Assembly (NCBI RefSeq): GCF_004682055.1
Contig: NZ_QUZU01000002.1
Span: 243,015-307,014, forward strand
DNA from: Pseudomonas kairouanensis
Lineage (GTDB): Bacteria > Pseudomonadota > Gammaproteobacteria > Pseudomonadales > Pseudomonadaceae
Direction: 5' to 3'
DNA: 64,000 nt
The position numbers and the translations under genes were made by a program. The notes under the pieces were generated by a model. It did not search any database. It was not told where the DNA came from and saw nothing but the letters and a program-made list of their open reading frames with translations. Within the stretch, counting starts at the first letter, position 1; the number at the start of each line of letters is the position of its first letter. Of the stretch, positions 43,892-53,372 are shown piece after piece.

Positions 43892-45657
43892 AGCGCCTGG
43901 GGCAGGGCGTCCATGCTGTCGATCACATGGATACTGTAGCCGGCCATGTCCTTGGCATGGTGTTTGGCTTGGGATGCCAATTCCGCCAGTTGGCTGGCGT
44001 CGAGTTGTCCACAGGCCTGTGGATATAAATGCACCACACCGATAGACAATGACAACAACGCGAACTCCTGGCGCACGCCTTGGCGGTTCAGCGCCACGAA
44101 GCAACCAGCTTCGAGGTGCTCGGCACGGTAAAAGCGCCGACATTGGGTGTGGAAGTCATCCAGCAACTGGTTAAGGCGCTTGCGCCACTCCTGCGGGCCC
44201 AGCACCAGCAGAAAATCATCGCCGCCGATATGCCCGACAAAGTCGCGGCTGGGGTCCACCCGGTCGTTCAGGCACTGCGCCAGGCACAGCAACACTTCAT
44301 CCCCGCGCCCGTAGCCGTAGATATCGTTGAACGGCTTGAAACTGTCGATATCCACGTAACAGATCACCGACTCCCGTTGCTGTTGCAGCAACCGCGTGAG
44401 GCACTGCTGGATCGGTACGTTGCCCGGTAGCAGGGTGAGGGGGTTGGCGTAGCGGGCTTGTTGGATTTTCAGCTCGGTAATCAGCTTGAGCACGTCGATC
44501 ACCCGACCCAACCCCAGGTAATCGCCGTTCAGCGTAATGATGAAGTCTTCTTCGATGCGTTGCCGTGCCCGGCTGGTGAGCAGCCGGCTGACCTGTTGCA
44601 GCGACTGGCTCAGCTCCACTGCCAGGAAGTCAGTGCTCATCAAGCGGCTGATGGGCTTGCGCGCAAACAGGTCGGTGGCAAACGGCTTGAGGAGCGCATC
44701 CGACAGCGAATGCCGGTGCACGATACCCACCGGCTGACCGCGCCCATCCAGTACCGCCAGGGAGTTGAGGTTGGCTTGGCGCCGAAACGCCTCCAGCACC
44801 TTGGCGGTGGCGGTGTCCTGGTCCATGGCCGGTTGTTCGTTGAGCAGGGCGCTGAGGTCGCTGCCTTCTTCACTCAGGGCCACGTTGGCGCTGTCAGGCT
44901 TGGGCAGCATCTGGCGGGCTTCCTGCGGCGGCTGTTCTTGTGGACGACAGAGCAGATAGCCCTGCACCAGGTCCACCCCCATCTCGGTCAGCACCGCCAG
45001 CTCTTCGGGCAGTTCAATACCTTCGGCAATTACCTGGGCGCGCGAGGCCTTGGCGATTTGCAGGATCGAGCCGACAAACTCGCGCTTGAGCGCATCCTGG
45101 TGGATGCCGTCGATGAAGTGCCGGTCGATCTTCACGTAATCCGGGCGCAGCTGCGACCACAGGCGCAGGCTGGAATAGCCGGCGCCGAGGTCATCAAGGG
45201 CAATCGAGAAGCCCATGTTGCGGTAGTGGTGCAAGGCGGTTTGCAGCAGGTCGAAATCGTCGGTGGGGGTCTGCTCGGTGAGTTCGATCACCACCTGGCT
45301 CGGCGGGATGCCGTAGTCATGCAGCAATTGCAGGGTGCGTCCTGGCTGGTGCGCGGTTTCCATCAAGGATTCTGGCGAGACGTTGAGGAACAGCTTGCCC
45401 GGCAGCTTTTGTTCGCTGAAGCGCCGGCAGGCGCTTTCGCGGCAGGCCATTTCCAGTTCACTGAGGCGCCCGGCCTGATGGGCCACGGAGAATAGGGCGA
45501 CGGGGGAGTGCAGAGGGCTGTTGGACGGGCCGCGGCTCAGGGCTTCATAGCCGAGGATGCGCCGTTCTGACAGGCAGATGATTGGTTGGAACAGGCTGTG
45601 CAAACTGCCTTGAGCCAGGATAGAGCCCAATGCATTCAGCTGTTCGGTCATGGTCAT
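43888..45657 (-). CDS. EAL-CBS-GGDEF cyclic-di-GMP protein
   Basis: About 589 residues from MTMTEQLNALG; the longer frame would start inside the prc terminator. Order is reversed from the usual GGDEF-EAL. The EAL domain (about 20-250) retains YEALSRG, NVSPESL, ELTEQTP, ALDDLGAGYSSL, KIDRHFID, AEGIEL and QGYLLCRP, so phosphodiesterase activity is plausible. Two CBS repeats (about 280-410) may sense a nucleotide. The C-terminal GGDEF domain reads GHIGGDDF, a conservative GGDEF variant. No TM segments; cytoplasmic. Confidence 0.9.
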   Translation of the reverse strand: MTMTEQLNALGSILAQGSLHSLFQPIICLSERRILGYEALSRGPSNSPLHSPVALFSVAHQAGRLSELEMACRESACRRFSEQKLPGKLFLNVSPESLMETAHQPGRTLQLLHDYGIPPSQVVIELTEQTPTDDFDLLQTALHHYRNMGFSIALDDLGAGYSSLRLWSQLRPDYVKIDRHFIDGIHQDALKREFVGSILQIAKASRAQVIAEGIELPEELAVLTEMGVDLVQGYLLCRPQEQPPQEARQMLPKPDSANVALSEEGSDLSALLNEQPAMDQDTATAKVLEAFRRQANLNSLAVLDGRGQPVGIVHRHSLSDALLKPFATDLFARKPISRLMSTDFLAVELSQSLQQVSRLLTSRARQRIEEDFIITLNGDYLGLGRVIDVLKLITELKIQQARYANPLTLLPGNVPIQQCLTRLLQQQRESVICYVDIDSFKPFNDIYGYGRGDEVLLCLAQCLNDRVDPSRDFVGHIGGDDFLLVLGPQEWRKRLNQLLDDFHTQCRRFYRAEHLEAGCFVALNRQGVRQEFALLSLSIGVVHLYPQACGQLDASQLAELASQAKHHAKDMAGYSIHVIDSMDALPQAL

Positions 45658-45671
45658 GGCGATCTCGATCG

Positions 45672-45708
45672 AAAAAAAAGGACCGCAGGCGGTGAGCCGG
45701 CGGTCCTT
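45672..45708 (-). terminator. intrinsic terminator of prc, in the leader of the EAL-GGDEF gene
   Basis: On the minus strand AAGGACCG/CGGTCCTT arms with an inner CCGGCTCACC/CGCC structure are followed by eight T. The EAL-GGDEF start codon comes only about 15 nt later, and no obvious ribosome-binding site lies between, so that gene is either read through or transcribed from a promoter at 45709-45775 with the hairpin in its leader. Confidence 0.85.
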
Positions 45709-45775
45709 CATTTCACGACAGAATGATGTCTATATGATGACAGCTTGCGTAGCGGTCACATTAAATCGCCATCAT

Positions 45776-47854
45776 TTACTGCTTGGCTACCTGCTTGGTG
45801 ATTTTCAGGTAGTCCAGCAGGATCCGGCCGGTCTCGGCCAGGTAGGCGTCATCTTCCGGCTTGGTTTTGTCAGCTTCGGTCGGCAGCGCGTCTTCGTCTT
45901 CCTTCTTCAGCTCCTTGAGTGGGTCCTCACCCTTGGCCTTGCGGCGGGTGTTCTCCAGCACCAGTTGCTGATTCTCGATGTCGGCGTGCTGTTTGCGACG
46001 ATCCACTTCGTTGAGGCTGACGGATTTTTCTTCCATCAGTTTCTTGGCCAGGGCCAGCTTGTCTCGGATAAACACGAACTCGGCATCCTTGGCGGAGCGG
46101 GTGTCATGGTCAGCCTTCAACTGCGCCAGGAATGGCTTGAACGGATCCGACGCCGGCTTGATTGCAGGGCGGATGGTGTCCCACGGCATGGCTTCGGGCA
46201 GGGCGCTCTCGCCGATTTCCTTGGTGTCGATGATCGACGGGAAATCGATGTCCGGCAGTACGCCCTGGTGCTGGGTGCTCTGCCCGGAAACCCGGTAGAA
46301 CTTGGCCAGCGTCAGCTTGAGTTCGCCATGGTTCAGCGGCTGGATGGTCTGCACGGTGCCTTTGCCGAAGGTCTGGCCGCCGATGATCAACGCGCGGTGG
46401 TAGTCCTGCATGGCGCCGGCGAAAATCTCCGAGGCCGAGGCCGAGAGGCGGTTGACCAGCAACGCCATCGGGCCTTTGTAGAAGGCGCCCGGGTTCTCGT
46501 CTTCCAGCACGTCCACACGGCCGTCAGCGTTGCGTACCAACACGGTCGGACCCTTGTCGATAAACAGGCTGGTCAGCTCGGTGGCTTCCTGCAGGGAGCC
46601 GCCGCCGTTGTTGCGCAGGTCGATGACCACGCCGTCGACTTTTTCCTTCTGCAGTTCTGTCAGGATTTTCTTAACGTCGCGGGTGGTGGACTTGTAGTCG
46701 GGGTCGCCAGCGCGGAAGGCCTTGAAGTCCAGGTAGAAGGCCGGGATTTCAATCACGCCCAGCTTGTAGTCCTTGCCATCCTGCTTGAGGTTGAGGACTT
46801 TCTTCTGCACAGCCTGGTCTTCGAGCTTCACCGCTTCACGGGTGATGGACACGATCTTGCTGGTCTGGTCGTTGGGCGCATTGGTGTGTGGGATCACTTC
46901 CAGGCGCACTACGCTGCCTTTAGGGCCACGGATCAGCTTGACCACTTCGTCCAGACGCCAGCCCACCACATCGACCATCTCTTTGTCGGCCTGGGCCACG
47001 CCGATGATCTTGTCGGCCGGGGCAACCTGCTTGGTCTTGTCCGCCGGACCTGCCGGCACCAGGCGCACAATCTTGACCTGGTCGTTGTCGCTTTGCAGGA
47101 CGGCACCGATGCCTTCCAGGGACAGACTCATGTTGATATCGAAGTTTTCCGCGTTATCTGGTGACAGATAATTGGTGTGCGGGTCGTAGGACATCGCGAA
47201 GGTGTTGATGTAGGCCTGGAAGATATCTTCGGCACGGGTCTGGTCCAGGCGCGCCAGTTGGTTCTTGTAGCGCTTGGTCAGCAGTTCCTGGATGGCCTTG
47301 GGCTCTTTGCCGGCGATCTTCAGGCGCAGTACTTCGTCCTTGACGCGTTTGCGCCACAGGTCGTCAAGGGCTGTGGTGCTGGTCAGCCAAGGGGCGTCCT
47401 TGCGGTCCACCAGAAGGGTTTCCTTCTCGGTGAAGTCGAGCTTGTCGACGCCTTTGTTCAGCTCAGCCAAGGCGAAATCCAGACGCGCTTTGACGCGGTC
47501 CAGGTAGCGCTTGTAGATGGTGAAGCCAGGCTGCAGGTCGCCGCTCTTGAGGAAGTCGTCGAACTGGGTCTTCCACTTGTCGAACTCGGCGATGTCGCTG
47601 GCCAGGAAGTAGCTGCGCGAGGGATCCAGCAGCTTGAGGTAGCTGTCGTAGATGATCACCGAGCGCGCGTCGTCCAGCGGCGGCTTGCTGTAGTGATGAC
47701 GCTTGAGCAACTCGACGACGTTAAGGCTGGCAATCACCTCATCGCGATCCGGCTGAAGGTTGTCCCAGCTGTTGGCTGCGAACGTATTGGTCGACATCGA
47801 CGCGAAGCCGAGACCAATGAAAAGAGCGAGGGCGGTGCTGGGGAACAAATGCTT
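45776..47854 (-). CDS. prc: carboxy-terminal processing protease Prc (Tsp)
   Basis: 692 residues from MKHLFPSTALALFIGLGFAS, which starts a signal peptide (cleavage after TFA); an ATG 36 nt upstream is possible. The helical N-terminal domain, a PDZ domain (ISLEGIGAVLQ region, LVPAGPADKTKQV), and the S41 catalytic domain with Ser in SASASEIFAGAMQDY and Lys in QTFGKGTVQ are all present. Length matches E. coli Tsp (682). In P. aeruginosa the homologue (AlgO/Prc) degrades truncated MucA. Periplasmic quality-control protease. Confidence 0.95.
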   Translation of the reverse strand, partial: KHLFPSTALALFIGLGFASMSTNTFAANSWDNLQPDRDEVIASLNVVELLKRHHYSKPPLDDARSVIIYDSYLKLLDPSRSYFLASDIAEFDKWKTQFDDFLKSGDLQPGFTIYKRYLDRVKARLDFALAELNKGVDKLDFTEKETLLVDRKDAPWLTSTTALDDLWRKRVKDEVLRLKIAGKEPKAIQELLTKRYKNQLARLDQTRAEDIFQAYINTFAMSYDPHTNYLSPDNAENFDINMSLSLEGIGAVLQSDNDQVKIVRLVPAGPADKTKQVAPADKIIGVAQADKEMVDVVGWRLDEVVKLIRGPKGSVVRLEVIPHTNAPNDQTSKIVSITREAVKLEDQAVQKKVLNLKQDGKDYKLGVIEIPAFYLDFKAFRAGDPDYKSTTRDVKKILTELQKEKVDGVVIDLRNNGGGSLQEATELTSLFIDKGPTVLVRNADGRVDVLEDENPGAFYKGPMALLVNRLSASASEIFAGAMQDYHRALIIGGQTFGKGTVQTIQPLNHGELKLTLAKFYRVSGQSTQHQGVLPDIDFPSIIDTKEIGESALPEAMPWDTIRPAIKPASDPFKPFLAQLKADHDTRSAKDAEFVFIRDKLALAKKLMEEKSVSLNEVDRRKQHADIENQQLVLENTRRKAKGEDPLKELKKEDEDALPTEADKTKPEDDAYLAETGRILLDYLKITKQVAKQ

Positions 47855-47995
47855 CATGCTGATTCGACGCGGGGGCAATTGATAACGCATATTAGGCCGT
47901 CTTTGAGGGAGCCGGTTCCATATGGTCCGGTCGCATAATGCAAAAAGCCCGGCGATACAGCTACGGGCTCAGTCCAGACTCACTATGGAGGCACT

Positions 47996-48958
47996 GTGAA
48001 AGCATTGCAAGGCGTTGACGGTCATGTGGAGTGGTTGGATGAAGCCAGTCCTACATGTGATGTAGGCCAAGTTCGCATCCGTGTGGCGGCTGCGGGCCTC
48101 AATCGCGCTGATTTATTACAGCGCGCTGGCCTCTACCCGCCGCCACCGGGCGCCAGCCCTGTGCTGGGCCTGGAATGTTCCGGGGTGATCAGCGAAGTGG
48201 GTGCCGGTTCATCCTGGCAGGTCGGCGACCGCGTCTGCGCCTTGCTGGCCGGCGGTGGCATGGCCGAAGAGGTGGTGGTGGATGCGCGTCATGTGCTGCC
48301 AGTACCGGAAGGCTTGTCGCTGATCGAAGCGGCGGCGCTGCCTGAGGTGTACAGCACGGCGTGGCTCAATCTGTTTCAACTGGCAGGTCTGAAGCCGGGT
48401 GAGAAGGTGTTGCTGCATGCCGGCGCCAGTGGCGTGGGCTCGGCGGCGATCCAGCTGTGCAAGGCGTTTGGCAGCCCGTGCTGGGTCAGCGTCGGCTCGG
48501 CAGAGCGCCTGGCGTACTGTGAAGAACTGGGCGCCCAGGGTGGTGTGGTACGCACCGATGGCATCGAGGCGCTGCGGGATTTTGGGCCCTTCGATGTGAT
48601 CCTCGACCCGGTGGGCGGCGACTATGCAGCCCTGGACCTCAAGCTGCTGGCCTTGGACGGTCGTTGGGTGTTGATCGGTTTGATGGGCGGGCGCGAGGCC
48701 AAGCTGGACCTGGCGCAGGTGCTGGGCAAGCGCATCCAGTTGCTGGGCTCGACCTTGCGCAGTCGTAGTGATCAGTTCAAGGCCGATTTGCTCAGTGATC
48801 TGAGCCAGCATGTGTGGCCGTTGTTCGTGGAGGGCCGCCTGAGCCCGCAACTGGCCAAGACCTTTGCGATCAAGGATGCCGAATTGGCGTTTGCGGAGTT
48901 GGCGACCAATCAGATCAGCGGGAAGTTAGTGTTGGTGATCGACGAAAGCCTGAGCTGA
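47996..48958 (+). CDS. NAD(P)H quinone oxidoreductase, zinc-less MDR type
   Basis: 320 residues with a GTG start preceded by GGAGG. The GroES-like N-terminal domain (GLNRADLLQRAGLYPPPPGA) and the Rossmann domain with HAGASGVGSAAIQL match the PIG3/TED2-like quinone oxidoreductases, which lack the catalytic zinc. It reduces quinones or enones using NADPH. It is divergent from prc and ends before a REPIN. Confidence 0.92.
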   Translation: MKALQGVDGHVEWLDEASPTCDVGQVRIRVAAAGLNRADLLQRAGLYPPPPGASPVLGLECSGVISEVGAGSSWQVGDRVCALLAGGGMAEEVVVDARHVLPVPEGLSLIEAAALPEVYSTAWLNLFQLAGLKPGEKVLLHAGASGVGSAAIQLCKAFGSPCWVSVGSAERLAYCEELGAQGGVVRTDGIEALRDFGPFDVILDPVGGDYAALDLKLLALDGRWVLIGLMGGREAKLDLAQVLGKRIQLLGSTLRSRSDQFKADLLSDLSQHVWPLFVEGRLSPQLAKTFAIKDAELAFAELATNQISGKLVLVIDESLS

Positions 48959-48981
48959 TTCCAATTTGAAATGGGGTCAAA

Positions 48982-49070
48982 TGTGGGAGGGGGCTTGCCC
49001 CCGATAGCGGTGTGACAGTGAAGAATGTTTCATCTGACACACTGCTATCGGGAGCAAGCCCCCTCCCACA
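48982..49070. repeat. REPIN
   Basis: Inverted REP pair. The left unit has CTTGCCCCCGATAG, one base different from the usual CTTGCTCCCGATAG, so the arms are imperfect. It lies between the convergent quinone oxidoreductase and HAD genes. Confidence 0.92.
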
Positions 49071-49087
49071 TTTTGAATCAGGTTGAA

Positions 49088-49741
49088 TCAGATCCAGTGG
49101 TGGATCGGCCAACCTGCCTGTTCAGCATGCGCCCGCAATACCGGATCCGGATTCACCACCTGCGGATGATCCACCTTCAACAGCAATGGCAAGTCATTGC
49201 GCGAATCCGAGTAAAAGTACGCCCCCTCCAACGTCTCGCCTTCCTGCTCCAGCCACTCCAGCAACCGCGTGATCTTGCCTTCGCGGTAGGTCAGGACGCC
49301 CACGGTACGCCCGCTGTACACGCCATGGCTGACCTCCAGCTCAATCCCCAGCACTTCATCGATGCCGATGCGCGCCGCAATCGGCTTGACCAAGTGCGCA
49401 CCCGACGCCGAGATCACCAGGATCCGGTCACCGTTGGCCCGGTGGCGGGCAATGGTCTTGGTGGCGTCGCTGTAGATCAGCGGCTCGATCACGTCCTCGA
49501 CCCACGGCTCCACCAGGTGGTCGATCTCCTCCGGGGTGCGGCCGATCATCGGTTCCAGGCTGAAGTCCATGAAGTCTTCCATCTTCAGCTTGCCCTGGCT
49601 GTAGGCGTCCATCAGTTCATTGTTCTTGCGCATGAACGACTCGGGGTCGACCCAGCCCAGGCGGCCCATCTGCTCGCTCCACAGGGTGGCGCAGTCACCG
49701 TGGATAAGGGTGTCGTCCAGATCAAAAATTACCAATGCCAT
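49088..49741 (-). CDS. HAD family phosphatase, SerB/HAD-IB type
   Basis: 217 residues. The four HAD motifs are visible: VIFDLDDTLIHGD (nucleophile Asp and general acid), VISAS (motif II Ser), the motif III Lys in REGKITRL, and YSDSRNDLPLL (Mg-binding Asp pair). The helical C1 cap is typical of phosphoserine-phosphatase-like enzymes (IB). It starts 29 nt after the ABC ATPase, with no visible terminator between, so it appears to be the last gene of the transporter operon and to act on the imported compound or its product. Confidence 0.88.
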   Translation of the reverse strand: MALVIFDLDDTLIHGDCATLWSEQMGRLGWVDPESFMRKNNELMDAYSQGKLKMEDFMDFSLEPMIGRTPEEIDHLVEPWVEDVIEPLIYSDATKTIARHRANGDRILVISASGAHLVKPIAARIGIDEVLGIELEVSHGVYSGRTVGVLTYREGKITRLLEWLEQEGETLEGAYFYSDSRNDLPLLLKVDHPQVVNPDPVLRAHAEQAGWPIHHWI

Positions 49742-49770
49742 CGGTCAGGCTCTCTCATTAAAACGTTGCG

Positions 49771-50760
49771 TCAGGCTACTTCACACAGGGCGCTTGGGTC
49801 GATGGAAAGTGCCAGGCGCTGGCCATCTGCGTGCAGGTCGTCGGCCGAACGGTTGAGCACATCCACCACCAGCTCCACGCCGCGGGCTTCGATGCGGTAG
49901 CGGATCACATTGCCCAACAGGCTGTGGCTGCGCACCAGGGCGTCCAACTCGCCATTGCGGCTCAGTTCGATGGCTTCGGGGCGAATGGCGATGCGACTGC
50001 TGATGGGGCGCTGCAGCAGTTGGCTGGCCTTGTCGGCGTCCAGCAGGTTGTAGTTGCCGATAAAGCCGGCGGCGAATACATCCACCGGCGCGGTGTAGAG
50101 CGTCTCGGCGTCGCCGCTCTGCACGATCTTGCCCTGGTTCATCAGGAAGATGCGGTCACTCATGGTCAGCGCTTCTTCCTGGTCATGGGTCACGAAGATC
50201 GTGGTCAGCCCCAGCTCGCGCTGGATCTGGCGGATCTGTTCGCGCAGGTGTTTGCGAATGCGCGCATCCAGGGCCGACAAGGGTTCATCGAGCAGCAACA
50301 GGCGCGGGCGCGTCACCAGGGAGCGGGCCAGGGCTACGCGCTGGCATTGGCCGCCGGACATCTGGTGCGGATAACGGCCGGCCAGGTCCTTGAGCTCGAC
50401 TAGCTGCAGGACTTCTTGCACGCGTTTGTGGCTGTCGTCGGCGTTGACCTTTTGCATGCGCAGGCCGAAGGCGACGTTCTGCTCTACCGTCATGTTGGGG
50501 AACAGGGCATAGCTCTGGAACACCATGCCGATGTTTCGTTTCTGGGGGCTCAGTGGGACGATGTCCTGCCCGTCCAGCAGAATCTTCCCACTGTCCACCG
50601 AGGTCAGCCCGGCAATGCAGCGCAGCAGGGTGGACTTGCCGCAGCCCGAAGGACCGAGCAGGGTCACGAACTCACCCTTGGCGATCTCGCAGTTGATATC
50701 ACTGAACACCGGGGTGCCGGCGTAGCCTTTTTGCAGGTGTTGGACGCTGACGAAGCTCAT
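49771..50760 (-). CDS. ABC importer ATPase, Pot/phosphonate type
   Basis: 329 residues. Walker A GPSGCGKSTL, the Q-loop (GMVFQSYALFPNMTV), signature MSGGQCQRVALARSL, Walker B RLLLLDEPLSALD, H-loop FVTHDQEEA. The C-terminal TOBE region (about 245-329) is present, as in spermidine, iron and aminoethylphosphonate importers. The first 4 nt overlap the upstream permease gene, so it is coupled. Confidence 0.93.
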   Translation of the reverse strand: MSFVSVQHLQKGYAGTPVFSDINCEIAKGEFVTLLGPSGCGKSTLLRCIAGLTSVDSGKILLDGQDIVPLSPQKRNIGMVFQSYALFPNMTVEQNVAFGLRMQKVNADDSHKRVQEVLQLVELKDLAGRYPHQMSGGQCQRVALARSLVTRPRLLLLDEPLSALDARIRKHLREQIRQIQRELGLTTIFVTHDQEEALTMSDRIFLMNQGKIVQSGDAETLYTAPVDVFAAGFIGNYNLLDADKASQLLQRPISSRIAIRPEAIELSRNGELDALVRSHSLLGNVIRYRIEARGVELVVDVLNRSADDLHADGQRLALSIDPSALCEVA

Positions 50761-51557
50761 TGGCTTTTGTCCTTGTTCAAGATATTGGCGGCCCAGGTCA
50801 GCACCAGCACAAAGAAGAAGTAGGAGATCACGACGGCACTGGTGAAGTGGCCGCTGCTGTTGCGCATGTTGTTGAGGTACACCTGCAGGGTTTCGTAGCG
50901 GGTGCCCACCAGGATGTTGGCAAACACGAACTCACCAAACAGGAACGAGAACGACAGCAGCAGCGCCACCATCAAGCCTTTACGCAGGTTCGGCAGCACC
51001 ACCAGGATCGCCGCTTGCCAGGTGCTGGCGCCGAGCAACTGGGAGGCGTCCATCAGGTCGCGCAAGTTGATGGCTTGCAGGTTGTTGGTGATCGCCCGGT
51101 ACATGAACGGCAACGCCACGGTGAAGTAGCAACCGATCAAAATCCACGGCGTGCCCACCATCGCAAATGGCCCGGAACCATAGAGTTGCAGCAGCCCAAC
51201 GGACGACACCACCGGCGGCACCGCAAAGGGCAGCAGGATCAGGATGTTCATCAGCGCATCGAGCTTGGGGAAGTGGTAATGCACCACGAACAGCAGCGGC
51301 AGAATCAATACTACCGACAGCACCAGCGCGCCGACGCACACCAGCAACGACTGCCCGAAGGCCATCAGAAAGCGTGGGTCGCTCCACAGTTGCGCATACC
51401 ACTTCACGGTAAAGCCTGCGGGCAGGATGGTCGCCGACCAACTGCTGGCAATGGAGTAGACAAAGGTGCCCACCAGCGGCAGCACCAGGATCGCAAACAA
51501 CACGTAGACCACTACCCGATGGTAGAGGGAGGCCGGGCCGGCTTCAGCGCGAGACAT
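50757..51557 (-). CDS. ABC importer permease, second subunit
   Basis: 266 residues, six TM helices; the EAA loop lies at LRDLMDASQLLGASTWQAAI and contacts the ATPase. It overlaps both neighbours (14 nt with the upstream permease, 4 nt with the ATPase). Family: binding-protein-dependent permease like PotC/PhnV. Confidence 0.93.
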   Translation of the reverse strand: MSRAEAGPASLYHRVVVYVLFAILVLPLVGTFVYSIASSWSATILPAGFTVKWYAQLWSDPRFLMAFGQSLLVCVGALVLSVVLILPLLFVVHYHFPKLDALMNILILLPFAVPPVVSSVGLLQLYGSGPFAMVGTPWILIGCYFTVALPFMYRAITNNLQAINLRDLMDASQLLGASTWQAAILVVLPNLRKGLMVALLLSFSFLFGEFVFANILVGTRYETLQVYLNNMRNSSGHFTSAVVISYFFFVLVLTWAANILNKDKSQ

Positions 51558-52380
51558 GGTAGCTCCTCTTGAGCAGCAATTGATGGACCACGGTGACCAC
51601 GGTCATCAGCGCCACCAGCACCACGGCCAGGGCACTGGCCATGTTCGGGTCGAGGGACACATCCCCGGAGACCAGGCCTGCGATGCGGATCGGCAGCACG
51701 TTGAAATTGCCGGTGGTCAGCGCATACACCGTGGCGTAGGCCCCCAGCGCATTGGCCAGCAGGATCACGAAGGTGCCCAGCAGCGCCGGTGTAAGCACCG
51801 GCAGGCCGATATGCCGCCAGAACTGCCAGCCATTGGCGCCCAGCAGCGCGGCCGACTCGCGCCAGTCTTCGCGCAAGGCATCGAAAGCCGGGTAGAGCAG
51901 CAGCACGCCGAGGGGGATCTGGAAGTAGGTATAGAGAATGATCAGCCCGGTCTTGGAGTAGAGGTTGAAGTCCTCAATGATCCCCGCCTGCTTGAGCATG
52001 ATGGTGATGCTGCCGTTGAACCCCAGCAGAATGATGAAGGCAAAGGCCAGTGGCACACCGGCAAAGTTGCTGGTCATATTGGCAAAGGCGGTGACGAAAT
52101 TGCGCAGCGGCGAATCCACCCGGCGCAGGGAATAGCTGCCCAAGGTGGCGATGATGATGCCGAAAATACTGGAGTAGAAACTGATCTCCAAACTGAACTG
52201 AATGGCTTGCAGGTAGAACTTCGAACTGAAGATGCGCGTGAAGTTTTCCAGCCCCCAGCCGGCCTCTTCGGTTTGCAGGCTGTTGATCAGCACCCATACC
52301 AGTGGGGCAATTTCGAACACGATGAAGAACAACGCGAACGGCACCAGGCACAGGAGTGCCAGCCATTTACCACGGGTCAT
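51544..52380 (-). CDS. ABC importer permease, first subunit
   Basis: 278 residues from the internal Met (MTRGKWLALLCLVPFALFFI), which overlaps the upstream stop by 4 nt; the longer frame is not supported. Six TM helices; EAA motif at REDWRESAALLGANGWQFW. PotB/PhnU-like partner of the second permease. Confidence 0.92.
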   Translation of the reverse strand: MTRGKWLALLCLVPFALFFIVFEIAPLVWVLINSLQTEEAGWGLENFTRIFSSKFYLQAIQFSLEISFYSSIFGIIIATLGSYSLRRVDSPLRNFVTAFANMTSNFAGVPLAFAFIILLGFNGSITIMLKQAGIIEDFNLYSKTGLIILYTYFQIPLGVLLLYPAFDALREDWRESAALLGANGWQFWRHIGLPVLTPALLGTFVILLANALGAYATVYALTTGNFNVLPIRIAGLVSGDVSLDPNMASALAVVLVALMTVVTVVHQLLLKRSYHVSR

Positions 52381-53183
52381 TTCAACAGCTCCCGGCATAC
52401 AGGTTTGTCGTGGGGCACGCCCAGCAGTTCGCAGACGGTGCCGCACAGGTCGGTCTGTTTGGGCGTGGCTTTTAGGTCCAGGCTGAAGGCGTCGCCAAGT
52501 ACGAACAGCGGCACTTCACGTTCTTCGGGCAGCAGGCCGTTGTGGGAGCGGTCGTTGTTCATGCCGTGGTCGGCGGTTACCAACACCTGATAGCCCGCGT
52601 CGAGCCAGGCTTGCAGGTAATCGGCCAGGATGATATCGGCCGAGCGTGCGCTGTTGCGGTATTGCGGGGTGTCGAGGCCATGCTTGTGGCCGGCGTCGTC
52701 GATGTTCATCGGGTGGACTACCAGAAAGTTTGGCGCGTGCTTGAGGCGCAGGCTTTCGGCATCGGCGAACAGGTGGGAATCGGGGTAGTGGTCATTCCAG
52801 TAGAAATGCCCATGCTGGATCGCCAGCGTCTGGTCGTGGGTATGACGATCCCGCGCGGCGAGGAAGGGCGTGCGGTTATACAACTCGCTCACCCAGTGGT
52901 AGGCCGCCGCCGCTGTCGTGAGGCCCGCGTCGGTGGCGTAATGGAAAATACTGCGCTGGTTGGACAGGCGCGAAACGTTGTTGTGCACGATGCCGCTCTG
53001 GATCGGTGGCACGCCGGTAAGGATGCATTCATACAGCGGGCGGGACAGGGCGGGCAGTTCACATTCCAGTTTGTACAGGGCTGCGCGTCCTGCGCCGACA
53101 TAGGCCTGCAAGTGCCCCATGGCGAGCCTCGCAACCTCGAAGTTCAGGCCGTCGAGCACCACAAGGATGACGTTGTGCTTCAT
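52377..53183 (-). CDS. alkaline-phosphatase-superfamily hydrolase, cytoplasmic
   Basis: 268 residues, shorter than PhnA (about 400) and than NPP enzymes. Metal and nucleophile motifs of the alkaline-phosphatase fold are visible: VVLDGLNFE (Asp), a likely Ser nucleophile in PALSRPLYECILTG, NIDDAGHKHG (Asp and His) and TADHGMNND (Asp-His). There is no signal peptide, so it acts on something already imported. It is coupled by 4 nt to the first permease. The substrate (phosphonate, phosphodiester or phosphomonoester) is not evident. Confidence 0.85.
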   Translation of the reverse strand: MKHNVILVVLDGLNFEVARLAMGHLQAYVGAGRAALYKLECELPALSRPLYECILTGVPPIQSGIVHNNVSRLSNQRSIFHYATDAGLTTAAAAYHWVSELYNRTPFLAARDRHTHDQTLAIQHGHFYWNDHYPDSHLFADAESLRLKHAPNFLVVHPMNIDDAGHKHGLDTPQYRNSARSADIILADYLQAWLDAGYQVLVTADHGMNNDRSHNGLLPEEREVPLFVLGDAFSLDLKATPKQTDLCGTVCELLGVPHDKPVCRELLK

Positions 53184-53245
53184 GGGGGGAGGTGCTCCGC
53201 AACGGATGGACTTGAATCTCTTTGTGTGGAGAAACAGGGATCAAG

Positions 53246-53335
53246 TGTGGGAGGGGGCTTGCTCCCGATAGCAGTGTGTCATTCAACACATTCATTGACT
53301 GATCCACCGCCATCGGGAGCAAGCCCCCTCCCACA
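53246..53335. repeat. REPIN inside the importer cluster
   Basis: Inverted REP pair with standard outer cores but divergent inner arms (GATAGCAGTG versus CACCGCCATC). It lies between the binding-protein gene and the hydrolase gene, which read in the same direction. Confidence 0.92.
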
Positions 53336-53372
53336 TTGGATTTCCAGTGGATTTCCAATGTGGGAAATAGCC

